A DNA stretch of 64,000 bases from Diacronema lutheri (lineage: Eukaryota > Haptophyta > Pavlovophyceae > Pavlovales > Pavlovaceae): the NCBI GenBank assembly GCA_019448385.1, contig JAGTXO010000016.1, forward strand, positions 496,001 to 560,000, written 5' to 3'. Of the stretch, positions 11,683-24,200 are shown piece after piece; the first letter of the stretch is position 1, and every line of letters begins with the position of its first letter. A program made the translations under genes and the position numbers. The notes beneath the pieces were generated by a model. That model made no database searches. It was not told where the DNA came from and saw nothing but the letters and a program-made list of their open reading frames with translations.

Positions 11683-14626
11683 GCGGTGGCGAGCGCGACG
11701 AGCGGATCAGCGGCGCCGTCGGCGGCGTCGACGGCGGCTCGGAGGCGCGGCTAATCGTCAAGGGCGCCGACGACGCGGTGCTGCGCGCGTGCGCGCGCAC
11801 GCCATGCTTTGCGACCGACGCCGCGGCCGCAGCGGGCGCCGGCTGCGGCACGCCCCTCTCCCCGAGCGAGCGTGCGCGGCGCGCGCGCGCGCGCGAGCGC
11901 GCCGCACGCCGCGCGCTGCATGCGCTCGGCGAGCGTGGGCTGCGCACACTGTGCGTCGCGTCGCGGCCGGTGTGCGCGGCCGAGCTCGCCGCGTGGTCGA
12001 TCGAGTACGCCACCGCGTGCACGTCCTTTGAAGGGCGCGCGGCGCGCGTCGCGGCCGCGTGCGCCCGCCTCGAGGCGGGTGTTGAGCTTGTGGGCGTCAC
12101 CGCGATTCAGGACGCGCTTGCGCCAGGCGTGCCCGGTGCGGTGTGCGCGCTACGCAACGCAGGCGTCGGCTTGTGGATGATCACGGGCGACAAGTTTGAG
12201 ACCGCGCTCTGCACGGCACGCGCGGCGGGGATGCTGCGCGCGCCGCGCGCGCTCGACGACGCCGCGCTCGGCGGTGGCGGCGGCGCGGGCGGCGGCGGCG
12301 CGGCCGACGCCGACGGCGCCGACGGCGGTGGCGGCTGCGACGTCGAGGCGCGCGGTGGCGGCGATGGCAGCGGTGGCGGTGGCGGTGGCGGCGGCGGCGG
12401 CGGCGGCTCAGGCGCTGATGCCGCCGCCGCCACGGCTGCCGAGCCTCCGTGCGCCATCGTGCGCGTGTGCGCGCCGTCGGCGGAGGACGGTGGCGAAGAC
12501 GCAGACGGCGCGGGCGCGCGCGCTCGCGCCGGCGACCACGCCGGCGACCGCGCGGCGCCCGGCGGTGGTGGCGGCGTGGCGTGCGGCGGCGGCGGCGCAG
12601 GCGTCGCCGGCGCGGGCGGCGCAAGCGCGAGCGCGTGCGGCCTGCCGTCGCGCTCGACGCCGGCCGCCAACGCCGCGAGCGACGCGGCGGGCGAGGCGCG
12701 CGCGCGCGCGGCGAAGGCGGACGCGCTCGAAAGTGCCATCGACGCGCTCCGCGCGCTCGGGCTCAGGCCGGCCGTTGGCGGCTGCGTCCTCGACGGCAGT
12801 GGCGGCGGATGCGGCGTGGAGGAGACGGACGGTGCGCACACGCTCGGCGCCGCCGCCGCCGCCGACGCCCTCGCGCCCCTCCTCGGCGCAGGCGCTCGCG
12901 GCGCGCGCGACGCGGCGGCCGACGTGTGCGGCGGCGGCGATGCATTGCACTGCGCGTTTGGCGCGCACGGCCGTTACGCCGGCGCAGCCTACGTGGTCGT
13001 AGTGGACGGCGAGTCGGTGGACGCGCTGCTCGCGCGCGCGCGCGCGCGCGCCGCGTCCGCCGCGGCGATCGCCGCCGCCGCGCTCGCGGCCGGCGGCGGC
13101 GGCGGGCGCGCGCTCGCCGCGCGCGCGCGCACGTGCGCGCGCGCGTGCGGCGCGGCGGTGTGCCTCCTCGCGCACGCCGAGCTGCGCGCGCTGTGCGCGC
13201 TGCTGCTCTCGGCCGCACGCGCCGTGTCGCGCCGCCCGCCCGCCCGCGCCGCCGACGCGGCCGCCGCGTCGGGCGCGGGCGCGGGCGTGGACGTCGCCCT
13301 CCTGCGAGCGCTCGCGCGCGCGCGCGCCATCGTCGCGTACCGCGTCGCGCCCAAGCAGAAGGCGACGCTGGTCGCGCTCGCGATGCTCGTCGCCGCGCTG
13401 CCACCCGAGGCCGCCGCCGCGCCGCGCCGCGGCGCCGGCGCGCTCGCCGCCGGCCGCGTGCTCGCCGTCGGCGATGGCGGCAACGATGTCGCCATGCTGC
13501 AGGGCGCGCACGTCGGCGTCGGCCTCGAGGGGCGCGAGGGGCTGCAGGCGGCGCGCGCGGCGGACTTCTCGCTCGGCGCGTTCCGGCTGCTCCCGCGCCT
13601 GCTGCTCGTGCACGGCCGCCTCGCCGCGCGCCGCACTTCGTTCATCGTCCACTACTGCGTGCGCGCGCGCGCGCGCGCAGCGGGCGCCCGTGCGCGCGCG
13701 CGTTCGCCCTTCGCCGACCGCCGCTCGCCGCGCGGCGCCGCGGTGTGTGCGTACGCAGGTGTACAAGTCGTTCATCATCTGCCTGCTGCAGCTCGGCTTT
13801 GCGAGCGCGTCGTGCTTCTCAGGGGCGTCGCTCCTCGACTCGTTATCTATCATGGCGTACAACGTCTTCTTCACCGGCTTCCCTGTCATGGCGGCCGCGC
13901 TCGACCAAGACGTGCCCGTGCCGCTCCTCGCCGCGCACCCGCGACTATACGCCGACGTGGCCGCCTCCGACGCGCTCGTGCTCTCGCCGCGCTCTCTCGC
14001 GCTGTGGGTTGGCCGCGCGGCCTACCAAGCGGCGCTCCTCCTCGCCGTGCCCGCGTGCGCATTTGGCGGCGGCTTGTCGAGCGGCGGGCTCGGCGGCTCC
14101 GACGCGGACCAGGTGCGCGCGCCGCCGCCGCGCTGACGCGCGCGTACCGCGTAATGCGCTGACGCGTGCGCCGCGCCGCCCTCGCGCCGCGCCGCAGGCG
14201 ACGCTCGCGCTCACGGCGTACAGCGCTCTCATCCTCGTGCAGAACGTGACGATCGTCCTCGAGGCGCGGCACGTGACCGCGCTCAACGCCGCCGTCGTCG
14301 CTGGCTCGCTCTGCGCCTTCGTCTTCCTGACGGCGCTCGTCGGCGCCTCGCCAAATAGCACGTCACACGGCGTCTTCGCGCGCCTGCTGGTCGAGCCGCG
14401 CTATTGGCTGTGCGTGCTGCTGCTGCTCGTCGCATGCCTCGCGCCGGTCGTCGCGGCCAAGACGGCGGCGCTCCATCTCGTGCCCGCCGCGCTCCTGCCG
14501 CCCTCCGAGCGGCTGGCGCTGAGGCTAAGCAGGGGGGCCGCTGGCGGTGCTGACCTGGCCAATGCAGAGCCGCGCGCGCTCTTCGGGCAGGGTAGGTCCG
14601 CGCGCCGCGCCAAAAAGGATTTTTGA
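8050..14626 (+). CDS. P4-type ATPase, phospholipid flippase (6 exons)
   Basis: A flippase moves phospholipids to the cytosolic leaflet. Exons: 8050-8132, 8272-8435, 8604-10143, 10484-13658, 13759-14112, 14198-14626, for 1914 residues; typical P4-ATPases have 1100-1300. The N-terminus reads NTISNTK|YTPLTFLPLNLAEQF, a P4 hallmark. Other hallmarks are DGE of the actuator loop (NLDGEADLKT), VPISL in TM4, the phosphorylation site DKTGTLT (Asp636), the KGADD nucleotide-domain motif, WMITGDKFETA and VGDGGNDVAML. Six C-terminal membrane spans finish at KKDF. The excess length is Gly/Ala/Asp-rich insertions in the P- and N-domains, such as an (AQLPSG)4 block and (GGD)n. Introns are 139, 168, 340, 100 and 85 bp; the 340-bp one ends in a 27-C run just before the acceptor. 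Substrate and membrane are not predictable. Confidence 0.93.
8803..8874 (+). repeat. 18-bp coding tandem repeat, four copies
   Basis: Four identical copies of gcaactgccgtccggcgc encode (AQLPSG)4 in the flippase actuator region. Perfect identity suggests recent expansion. Confidence 0.9.
10454..10480 (+). repeat. 27-bp poly-C tract at a 3' splice site
   Basis: An unbroken C run serves as the polypyrimidine tract of flippase intron 3 (10144-10483), ending three bases before the exon. Confidence 0.85.
11398..11457 (+). repeat. 9-bp coding tandem repeat (Gly-Gly-Asp)
   Basis: Copies of ggcggtgac encode (GGD)n inside the flippase nucleotide-binding domain, between SPDEV and the next conserved block. 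Confidence 0.8.
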
Positions 14627-14745
14627 CGCACGCGGAGTTGCGCACGCCGAGCGCGCACCACCTAGCTTTGAGAGCCCGACCGTCGTGCGAGCGCAGAGCC
14701 GCAGTCAGCCGACCGGGCCCTCAGCCTCGCGGCGCGCTCGGGAGC
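14627..14745. other. Convergent intergenic spacer
   Basis: This 119 bp between the flippase stop and the stop of the coiled-coil gene holds both 3' ends. No other feature is seen. Confidence 0.55.
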
Positions 14746-17700
14746 TCAGTCAGCCGCGCGCTCGAGCGTGTCGGCAAGCGCTCTGCGCGTGTCGCGCACG
14801 AACGCCTCGGTCTCGAGGCGCAGACTCAGCGCGCGCGACGACGCGCCTGCCGCCGAGCGCGTGAGCATCGGCGTCGGGCCTGTCGCGCTCTCCGGCGCGC
14901 CTGCGCTTGCCGTCGACAGTCGCGCAACTGAGCCGCCATCCCTGGCCGCCGGCCGCGCGAAAGGCAGCTGCTGCTGCGCGGCGAGGAGCGAGCCGAGCGC
15001 CGAGGCCGAGCTGGGCGACGCCACGAGCGCGGCCGGCTCGAGGGCAAACATGCGCAGCACCGACGCCTCGTCCGATCCGGACGGCGGGGGCGCCGCGACG
15101 CGCGAATGTGCCGGTGCCGTGCGCGGCGCGCTGCCATCCGCGCCGCACGAGCCGCCGCGCACGCCGTCATACGGCGCACAGTCCACGCTCGCGGCGGTGG
15201 CGCCGTCGAACGCCGCACTGGGCGGCGCGTCCACAGAGCAGCTCGCCGCCGGCGCGCCGATCGCGCAGCACGCACCGCGCACCATTCCGCCCGCACCGTC
15301 GCCGCCAGCAGGCGCGCGCTCGCGAGCGCTCGCGCGCGCCCAGCCCGCCGCGTGGCGCGCGCTCACGGGCGCCGGATGCGAGCCCGCGACGTCGCGCGCG
15401 GGCGCGTCGTGCGTCGCGCCGGTGAGCGTGTCATCACCGTCGCTCGCGCGCGCCGCGCCCGCGCCCGCGTAGGCGCAGGCGGGCGCCGCGTCGGCCGGCC
15501 GAGCGGCGCGAGGCAAGCGCACGTGAGCAACGCGCGTGGCATCGGCCGCGCCCTCGCCGAGCGCAGCGGCGAGGACGAGCGCGTGCTCGCGCGAAAAGGC
15601 CTGCGAAGAGGGGAGGCGCGTGACGAGTGACGGGCGACGAAGGGAGGGGGGATTCAACGGGGCTGACAAGCGGGAAGGAAACGCCCGCAAGGACGCCGTC
15701 GTGCCACCGCGGCGGAGGCTGTGCACTGCGCGCACCTGCAGCGTGCCCACCGCCTCGTTGACGCCTTCCTCGAGCGCGCGCCGGTCTTGAGCGAGCGCGT
15801 CGCGATGCGCGTCGGCGAGCGCGCGCTGAGTGGCCAGCAAGTTTGCGCTCGCCCTGTGTTGCGACTGCACATGCGTGCGTGCGAGGGGAGAAGTGACGGC
15901 GGGCGGTACGGCGCATGCGCGCGGCCACGCGCCGCGGCGTGCCGGCGTCAGGCTGCGTAGCGGCGCGCGCGAGAAACGGGGTGGCGCTCGTGGCGCGCGC
16001 GGGTTCGCACAGCGCGGCGCGGCCCACCTCGAGCAGGGTGGCGACGAGCTCGCTGTCCGCGCGCGAGAACTCGGAGATCGACCGCTCGACCGCGTCGCGC
16101 AGCTGCGCGCACGCGTCGGACACCGCCTCCGCGCGCGCGCGCGCCGCTCGCGCCTCCACGCCGCCAAGCGCGTCAGCCACCTCGCGCAGATGCGCACGCA
16201 GGCGCTCGTCCGCGTCGCGGAGCGCGCGCTCCGCCTCGGCGGCGATCGCGCGCGCGCCGCTCGCCGCGGCGTCGCGCACCGTCGTCTCGTGCGACGCCAG
16301 CATGCCGTCGACGAGCGCGCGCACGCGCCGCGCCGCCTCCTCGTCCGCGTCTGCGCGCCAGCGCGCAGCTGCTTCGTTAAGCGCGCGCGAGAGCGCGGTT
16401 GCGGCTGCAGCCTCCGCCTCGCCGCCGAGCACGTCGCGCGTGGCGGCGGCCGCGCGCTCGCGCTCGGCGGTCGCGTGGACGGCCGCCGCAGTCGCCGCGG
16501 CCGCGTCAGCGCGCGCCGCGGCCGCCTCGCCCTCCGCCGCCACGCATCGCGCGCGCGCGGCCGCGAGCGCGTCGCGCGCCGCCGCCGCGTCCGCCGCGCG
16601 CGCAGCGTCAAGCGCGCGCTCGCCCTCCGCGCGCGCGCCGGCAAGCTGCGCGCGCAGCTCGTCGACGTGCGCTTCGGCCACGCTTGCGCGCGCGCGCACG
16701 GCCGCCTCACCCTCCTCTGCACTCGCCGCGCGCGCGAGCGCGCGCTCGAGCGCCCCGCGCGCCGTCGCCTCGCGCTCGGCCGCGCGCGCGGCGAGCACGC
16801 TTGACGCGTGCGCCTCCGCCTCGGCGGCGGCGAGCGCGCCGGACCACGCCGCCGTGGTCGCGGCGGCGCACTGCGCATCCGCCGCCGAGGCGGAGCGCGC
16901 TTGCGCGCTGCGCGCCTCGCTCGCCGCCGCCGCGCCGGCGAGCGCGCTCTCGAGCCGCGCGCACGCCGCGCCGACCGCCGCTATGTCCGCCGCCGTCGCG
17001 TCGGTCGCTTCCGCCGGCGTAAGCGCGCCGCCGTTCGCCACACCGGTGCATCCGTCAGCAGCGCTGGCGAGCGCAACGAGGCGCGCGCGCGCGCGCGCGA
17101 GCGCCTGCTCCGCCGCCTCGCGCTTCTCAGCGCCTGCGCGAGACGTTTCCTCCGCGCGCCGCAGCGCAGCGCCGACTGCCGCCTCGGCCGCGTCGACGGC
17201 CTCGCTGATCGCCGCAGCGTCGCGCTCGTCGGCGCCGTGCCGCTCGTCAGCGAGGCGCGCGAGCGCAGTCTCGCACGCCGCGGCCGCCGCGGCCGCCGCG
17301 GCCGACTCACGCGCCGCGATCGCGCGCGCGCGCTGCGCCTCCGCGCGCGCAGCGTCCGCGTCGGCGTCCGCCGCGCGCGCCGCTCGCCACGCGTCGCGCG
17401 CGCCCGCCGCAGCGGCTTCCGCATCGGCGATCGCGTCGGCACGCACGGCGCGCACCTCGGCGCGCGCGCGCTCGGCCTCGGCGTGCGCCTCCTCAACCCG
17501 CCTGTCCGCCGCGGCCGCGGCCGCGCGCGCCGCGGCCGCGTCGGCCCGAGCAGCCTCGAGCTCCACGCGCGCGCCGTCCGCGCGCCAGTCAGCGTGCGCC
17601 AATGGCACCGATCCGGCGCGCGGCTCGGCGTCGACAGCGGTGCGCGCGGGCTGCGCGTTCGCTTCGGCGCGCTCGCTCGCCATCGCGCTCGCGGCGAGCT

Positions 17701-18328
17701 CGCGGTGGAAGGCAACGTACTGCTCGCACAGGCCCTCGAGCTGCGTGATCGAGCGGAGCATGTCCGCGCCGAGCACGAGCCACAGCTGCAGCTGGCGGAC
17801 GGCCTCGTCGAGCAGCACGGCACGCGGCGCAGGCGCTCCGCCGTCGGCCTCGTCTGTGAGTAGCGGCGGCGGCGGCGGCATGCGCGTTTCGCCGCCGGCG
17901 GGCGAGCGCTTCGCTGGCCCAGCGGCGAGCGGCGCGTTGCGCGGCGCGAGCGGCCGCCGCTCCGCGCGCGCAGAGTGCACAGCGCGCACGATCGCGTGCG
18001 TCGCCGTCTCGGCCTCAGAATGGCGCGCGATCAGGCTAGATACATCGTCGTCGGCCAGGCCGCGCGTCGGCCGAGCGCTCGAGGCCGGCGACGAGGCGGT
18101 GGTCGTGCGCGCCCAGCCAGCCGGCGGCGTCTCGGCCGACGCCGCAGCGGCCGACGCCATCGCGGCGGCGTCTGCGCGCGACGCGGCGGAACGCTGATGC
18201 GGCAGGAGCGGCGTGGGCGCAAGCTCGACGATCCGCGTAGAATGTAGCGCGGGGCTGCCGTCGAGCGTCGCATCCTGCAGCGCGCGCAGCACGGCCTCGC
18301 GCAGCTCGGCATTCACCGGCGAGCCCAT
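14746..18328 (-). CDS. Ala-rich coiled-coil protein, unknown function (3 exons)
   Basis: I do not recognise a family. Exons: 16011-18328, 15736-15853, 14746-15600, giving 1096 residues. The N-terminus [20 protein letters not shown] is well formed and ATG 18328 lies just 81 bp from the divergent PRP19 start. Residues about 180-750 are a nearly continuous Ala/Glu/Arg heptad-type coiled coil ([17 protein letters not shown] and similar). The middle exon reads [20 protein letters not shown] and joins in frame at both sides ([17 protein letters not shown] and [16 protein letters not shown]), which supports the intron calls (157 and 135 bp, donors GTGCGA and GTGCGC). The last 250 residues are Ser/Ala/Pro-rich and disordered, ending in a short amphipathic segment [14 protein letters not shown] cytoskeletal or centrosomal role is possible but unproven. 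Confidence 0.7.
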
Positions 18329-18409
18329 GGGCTCAAATCAAATCGGCCCTCTCCCTCCAAAAGGTCGCCACCGGACACCGGACTCGCCGCGACGTCGGCC
18401 ATTGCTGCG
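18329..18409. promoter_or_regulatory. Short divergent promoter, coiled-coil gene / PRP19
   Basis: The two ATGs are 81 bp apart, head to head. The spacer has a short A/T-richer patch (caaatcaaatc) near the minus-strand gene and no recognisable TATA box. Confidence 0.5.
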
Positions 18410-20860
18410 ATGTTTTGCGCCAGTGCGCGCGCGCGCGCGCGCCGGGGTGCCCGCGGCCCGCCGGGCGCGCTGCGGGGGCGTGCTTTCGTCGCGCGCGTCG
18501 GCTCGGCTCACTCCTGCCGCCGCTGCGTACCGCATTGCGCCCCACGCGCGCGCTGCGCCCGCCGTGCGCAGTCTCGGGGCACGTACCGGAGGCGCCGGTC
18601 GCCTCGGCAAAGTCGGGCCACGTTTTCGAGAAGAGCCTGATCGAGAAGTACATCGAGTCGACGGGCAAATGCCCGATCACCGCCGAGCCGCTCGCGCTCT
18701 CCGATCTCTTGCCCCTCAAAAGTGCGGGCCGCGGGCCGCGCTGCGCGCGCGCGCGCCGAGCGTCGAGCGGCTCGGCTCTCGCGCAGGGGTGGCCCCGGCG
18801 CGAGCGCACGCCGCTCTGCCCGCCTGCACCGTCGCCACCCTGCGCAGCGCACCCGCTCGCGCCACTCCGCTCACTCGCCTTCCGCCGCCCCGCCTTGCTG
18901 ACCAATCCCGCCGCTCAACCCACTCGCCCTCGTCGCGCGCAGCGTCGTCCGCGGTCAAGCCGCGCCCGCCAACTGCGACGTCGATCCCGACGATGCTCTC
19001 GCTGCTGCACGCGGAGTGGGACGCGCTGATGCTCGAGTCATTCGAGCTCAAGTCGCAGCTCGACACCGCGCGCCAGGAGCTCGCGCACACCCTCTACCAG
19101 CACGATGCATCGTGCCGCGTGATCGCGCGGTTGATCGCAGAGCGCGACCAGGCGAGACAAGCTCTCGAGACTGCGGCCACGAGCGCGCCGACCGCCGTGG
19201 CCGCGAGCGCGGCGCAAGCGCAGGCGCAGACGGAGAACGGCAGCGAGCCCGCGACGAAGCGCGCGCGCTCCTCCGCCGCGCCAGGGCCTGCACCGGTGCC
19301 CACTGCCGCACCAACCGCCGGGGGTGCGGACGGCGGCGACGCCGACGGCGCGGGCGCGGACGCGCCCACCGTCTCCGGCTCCCTGCCCGAGGCGCTCGTC
19401 GAGCTCTTCGACGGCACGTTCAAGCGGCTGGCCCAGGGGCGCAAGAAGCGCAAGCCGCCGCCCTCCCACGCCACCGCCGTAGACCTCGCCGCGTACGTCC
19501 TCCACGGCAAGAGCTCGCTCGAGTCGCTCGGCGACGCGGCCGTGACCGCCGCGGATCTGCTCGCCGCAGACTCGCCCGCCGCGCCTGCCGCGCCGGCCGA
19601 CGGCGTATGGGCGGCGGCGATGGTGGTCGGCGGTTCGGACGGCTCGCTCCGGCTTGCTGACGCGCGCAAGGGCTCGTCCCTGCGCGCCTTCGCCGCCGGC
19701 GCCGAGGGCGGCGGCCACGGCGCGGCGGTCGCGGCGGTCGCGGTCGGGCAGGGCGCGGGCGCGGGCGCGGTCCTCAGCGGGGACAGGGCGGGCGTCGTCA
19801 AGCTGTGGCGCCTCGAATCGTCGGGGGGTGACGGTGCGCGCGCGCGGCCGCGACCGCGACAGCGACCGCGACTGCCCAGCTGCGCCGGCGCTCGCAGCTG
19901 GACGCGCGCGCCGCCCGCGCGGCCCTGCCTGCGCTCACCCGCCGCGCGCTCCGCCCGCGGGCTGCGCGCGCAGCCGTGCCGTGTGCTCACACATGGACGC
20001 GGCATTCGGCCAGCGCGACGGCCGTCGCGCTCCACCCGGCTGGCGGGCATGGCTTCTCTGCCTCTGCCGACGGCAGCTTTGCGCTCCTCGACTTTGCGAC
20101 GGGCGCCATCGTGGCGACCGCGGCTTTCGCGGGCGGATCGCACGCGATCGGCTGCGCGGCGCTGCACCCGGACGGGCTCTTCTTCGCCACGGGCACGGCG
20201 GGAGGGCACGTGCGGATCTGGGACGTCAAATCGCTCACGAACGCGGCCACCTTCGACGTGGCGGGCGGTGCGGACGGCGCGCGTCGAGGCGGCGGCGGAG
20301 GCGGCGCGGGCGTGCGCGCGCTCACCTTCTCCGAGAACGGCTACCACCTCGCGGGCGCGGGGGACGACGGCCTCGTCAAGGCGCGCGCGCGCGCGCGCGC
20401 GTGGCCTCCGCTGCGCGTCGCGCGGCTTGCCCGCGCCGCCGTACACTGCCCGCACCGCGCGTCGGCCGCGCGTCGGCCGCGCGTCGGCCGCGCGCGCTCA
20501 GGCCGCTGACCGTGGGCTGGCGCTCATGCGCACGCGCGCGCCGCGCCGCGCCTCTGCCTCGCCGCGCCGTCGCCCGCGCAGGTGTGGGACCTGCGCAAAT
20601 TGTCCGTGCTCGCCACGCTCGGCGAGGCGGGACGGGGCGTGAGCAGCCTGCGCAGCGACGCGTGCGGCATCTTCCTCGCTGCGGCAGGCGCGTCCGGGCT
20701 GCGTGTCTTCTCGGCGAAGACGTGGGAGCCGCTCTGCGGCGCGGACGGCGACTCGCTTGGCGACGGCGGAGCGCTCATGGCGGGCTTCGCGCCGCACGCG
20801 CGCGCGATCGTCGGCGTGACGAGCAAGGAGGCGTTCGCGTGCGCCGCGCCGGACGCGTGA
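18410..20860 (+). CDS. PRPF19: Pre-mRNA-processing factor 19 (PRP19), U-box/WD40 E3 ligase (5 exons)
   Basis: PRP19 is the U-box ubiquitin ligase of the NineTeen complex that activates the spliceosome. Exons: 18410-18422, 18572-18721, 18943-19833, 19974-20380, 20582-20860, giving 579 residues (human about 504). A 13-nt first exon supplies MFCA, then [20 protein letters not shown] and [15 protein letters not shown], the U-box. Next come [15 protein letters not shown] and the coiled coil with [14 protein letters not shown], which is diagnostic for PRP19. WD40 blades follow, ending VWDLRKL and [15 protein letters not shown]. Intron 4 (20381-20581) has a GC donor (AAG/GCGCGC), because only LVK|VWDLRK restores the blade. 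An extra Ala/Gly/Asp-rich linker sits between coiled coil and propeller. The 3' end of exon 3 is the least certain join. Confidence 0.92.
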
Positions 20861-21296
20861 CCTGCGGGCGACGTGCGCAAACGCCGGCGCTGCGGCTGCG
20901 CCACGCGGCGCGTGCGGTGCGCGTGGCACCCGCCACGCGATGCCTGCTTGGCCGCCGTCTTGGCTTTTGGGCTGCCCACGCTCGGCGCGTGACGCAGAAT
21001 CTAAAGGCCGAGCGGCGGGTTGCGCGGAGGCGGGTGCGTACGCGAGCTGGGCGCGGCTCCTCCGCGCCGGCAGCGAATGCCACCGTGCGGGACGTTGCGG
21101 CGAGCGCGCCGTCACTTCTCACTGTCTGTCGGTGCCAGGGAACCAGAACTTGCCTCGAATTTTTTATGTTGATTTTTCTATTCAACTTACCCCCATATTG
21201 GCCGACCACGCCGGCCCCGCCGTTTCGGGCCGCGCGGCCGGGCGCGCGGGAGTTGCGGCGCGCTGACCGAGGTCGGCGGCGCCCGGGGCACACGCG
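20861..21296. other. Intergenic spacer between PRP19 and filamin-repeat gene
   Basis: This 436 bp separates two plus-strand genes. Most is GC-rich and featureless. A clear A/T-rich patch at about 21156-21200 (tttttatgttgatttttc) stands out and may mark PRP19 3' processing or the filamin promoter. Confidence 0.5.
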
Positions 21297-24200
21297 ATGC
21301 CCACATCCTTTGAGGCTGAGGAGGCACGGTACGGCGTCGCGGTCGCCAGCCCGTTCGACGTGGAGCACGTGCGCGTGGCGGGCGAGGCGTCGACGATCGT
21401 GATCCCAACCGAGGGATGCATGCCCGGCGAGCGATTCACGCTGCAGCTGACGCCGCTCGAGCCCAACGACTCGCTGGCGCACCGCGGCTCGTTCGCCGCG
21501 CGGCTCGACTCGCGCGTCGAGGCCACCTTCGTCGTAGCGCGCGCCGGCTCGTACGAGCTCGCGCTCACGCGCGTACTGACGGGCGAGCGCGCGCACGCCG
21601 CGCTCGTGCGCATCGTGCCCGCCGAACCGGTCGCCGCCGCGTTCGCCGTCTCCTTCCGCGCGGATGGCGATTGTGCGGGCGGGAGCGGTGGTCGCGTGGC
21701 GACCTCGCCGGCGTGGCAGGGCGCGGCGCGGCACGGAAGCACCACCGTACACGCCGCGGCCGAGCTAGCTGCGGCGCCGCGCGCCGTGCGCCACGCTGAG
21801 CCCGTCACGGTCGTCGTGCGCGCGCGCGACCGCTTTGGCAACACGTGCACGGCGGGCGGGCTGCACATCGGCGCGCATGTCGAGGTGCCGGCCGCTGCGA
21901 CGGCTGGCGGCGGCGAGAGCGCGCCCGACCGCACGGAGCGCGACGCGTGCGGTGCCGCCCCACGCGCGGCTGCGCCCTCCGCGCTGGCGCGCTCGCCGCA
22001 GCCGCCGGGCGCGGCGCGCGCGGCGGAAGCGCGCGGCGGCGGCGCCCATGCGCAAACGCTCGTCGACGCGCAGCTCGAGCGCGACCGCGCGCGCGCCGGC
22101 CGGCCGGCCGATGAACTCGCGCTCGCGCCTCCGCCCGCGCGTCCGCTCCGGCGCGCGCCGTCGGGCGGCGCGGCGCGCGCGACCGACCTCGGCGACGGGT
22201 GCTACCTGCTCGAGGTGCCTGCGCAGCGCGCGCTCGAGGGCGCCGCGTGGCTGCGCGTGTACATCCGTCGCACCGGCGTCGAGATGGCCAATCCGCTCTT
22301 CATCCCCTTCGAGTACGCGCCCCTGCCGCGCGAGCTCACGGCGTTGCGCGCGGCGAGCGTAACCGCCGCGCCCCTCGCGGCGGCGGCGCGCGGCGCCGAC
22401 GGCGGCGCCGACGAGGCTGCCGGGCGCGCGCTCGCCGCCGCCGCGCGCGACGCGGCGGATGGCGCGGCGCGCGGGCTGCCGCGGCTGCGCGCGCTCGACA
22501 TGAGCGACGCGGCCGGGGGGGGCGTGGCGTTCTCGGCGCGGCTGGGCCTCCTCGGCGCGGCGGGCTCGACGGTCGCAGTGCGGCTGTGGGGCGAGGACGC
22601 GCACGGTGTGCGGACCGATGGCGATGGTACGGCGGGTGGGCGGTGCGTGCTGACCGCAGCGATTGCTCTCACCAGCGAGCAGCGCCGGACGGGCGGCGGC
22701 GCGCGCGTGCAGCCCGCGGGTGGCGCGTGCGGCGCGCACGCGGACAACGGGGCGGACGACGACGCGGGTGAAGGCGTGTGCAGCGCGCTCGCGACGGATG
22801 CCGAGGTCATCTCAATCACGCCGCTCGAGGTGCCGGCCGGCGTGGGCGAGTCAGCGCGCGCGCGCCCATTCGTGGCGCTGCTTCGGCTGCCCACGCGCGC
22901 TGGCGAGTACGACCTTGTCGTCAGCGCGCACCGCGCAACGTTTGACAAGCCGCCGGACGAGGCGCGCCGAGGCGCGAATGCGCGCAGCGGCGGCGCGGAC
23001 GCGCGGCGCCTGGACGACGGCGTGTTGTCGATGCCCTCGTCCGCAGCGCGGCTGCTGCGCGACGCGCTCGCCGCCGACTCGCCGCCGCCGCCGGAGCCGC
23101 CGCCGACGGCCGTGGCGTGGCCGTCGCCGGCGGCGGTGGCAACGACCGGCGAATTCGCATCGCTCGGCGCCGCGCTGCGTGGCGCGGCGCCCGCGTCGCG
23201 CCCGCGCCCGCAGAGCGCGCGCGTGTCCACGCGCGCAGTTCTGCGCATGCCGGTCCGCGTGCTCGCCGCTCGGCCGAGCGCGCGCGCGTCGCGCCTTGAG
23301 CCGGCACCCGCGCCCGTCGCGACGGCGCACGGCGGCGCGCTCGACGCGCGCGCCGGCGCCGATGCGGCGGGCGCCGGCGTGCGCGTGCGCTCGGCGTTTG
23401 TGCTAAGCCTCATCGACCGTTTCGGCAATGCGTGCTGTGATCGCGAAGCTGATGCAGCGCATGTGCGCGCCGCGCTGGGCGGCGGAGGCGGAGGCGGGGG
23501 CGACGGCGGAGGCCGCCAGGCGTCGGCGCGCGGCACGCGGCTCGTTTCGCTTGGCTCGAGCGAGCTCGGCGCGGCGGTGCATGTGCGCGCGAGCGTGACG
23601 GTGCGTGGCGACGGCGTGGCGGTTGGCCAGCCGCTCGCGCGCGCGCTGCGCGGCGGCAGCGGTGATGACAGCGAGCCGGGCGGCGCGGGCGTGTTCGAGC
23701 TCGTCGCGGGCGCGACGCTCGGCGGTGCGCTCGGCCGCCGCGCGGATCTCGAGATGGCCGTGACGCTCTGGGGCGAGCACGTGCGTGGCTCGCCCGCGTC
23801 CGCGCCGCTCCGCCCGGTCGGCGACGACGACGGCGCGGAGCGCGCGGCGCGCGCGCACGCGCCGCTGTGCACTGCGGACGGGCCTGGGCTGCGCGTGGCC
23901 GTCGCCGGCGAGCGCGCCTCGTTCATCGTGTGCGCGCGCACGGCGGCGGGCGAGCTGTGCGCGCGCGGTGGCGAGTCGTTCAGGCTGAGCGTCGTCGGCA
24001 TGCGCGACGGGTGGGAGGCGGACTCGGAGGCGAGCGCGGCGCGCGATGAGGCGAACGCGACGAGCGGCGAGACGGGCGCAGAGGCGGGCGGGTGCTCGCG
24101 CGCCGCGTCCGTCTCGAGCCCTTCGTCGGCGCATCGCCCGGCCGCCGCGCACCGCCGCGCATCGGCGGAGTCGGCGGCGGCGGCGATGGCCGGCGCGCGC

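Noticed and set aside
13031-13059. Alternating (GC)n runs as Z-DNA or regulatory elements
   Set aside because: Such runs are everywhere in this genome, including exons, and carry no specific signal.
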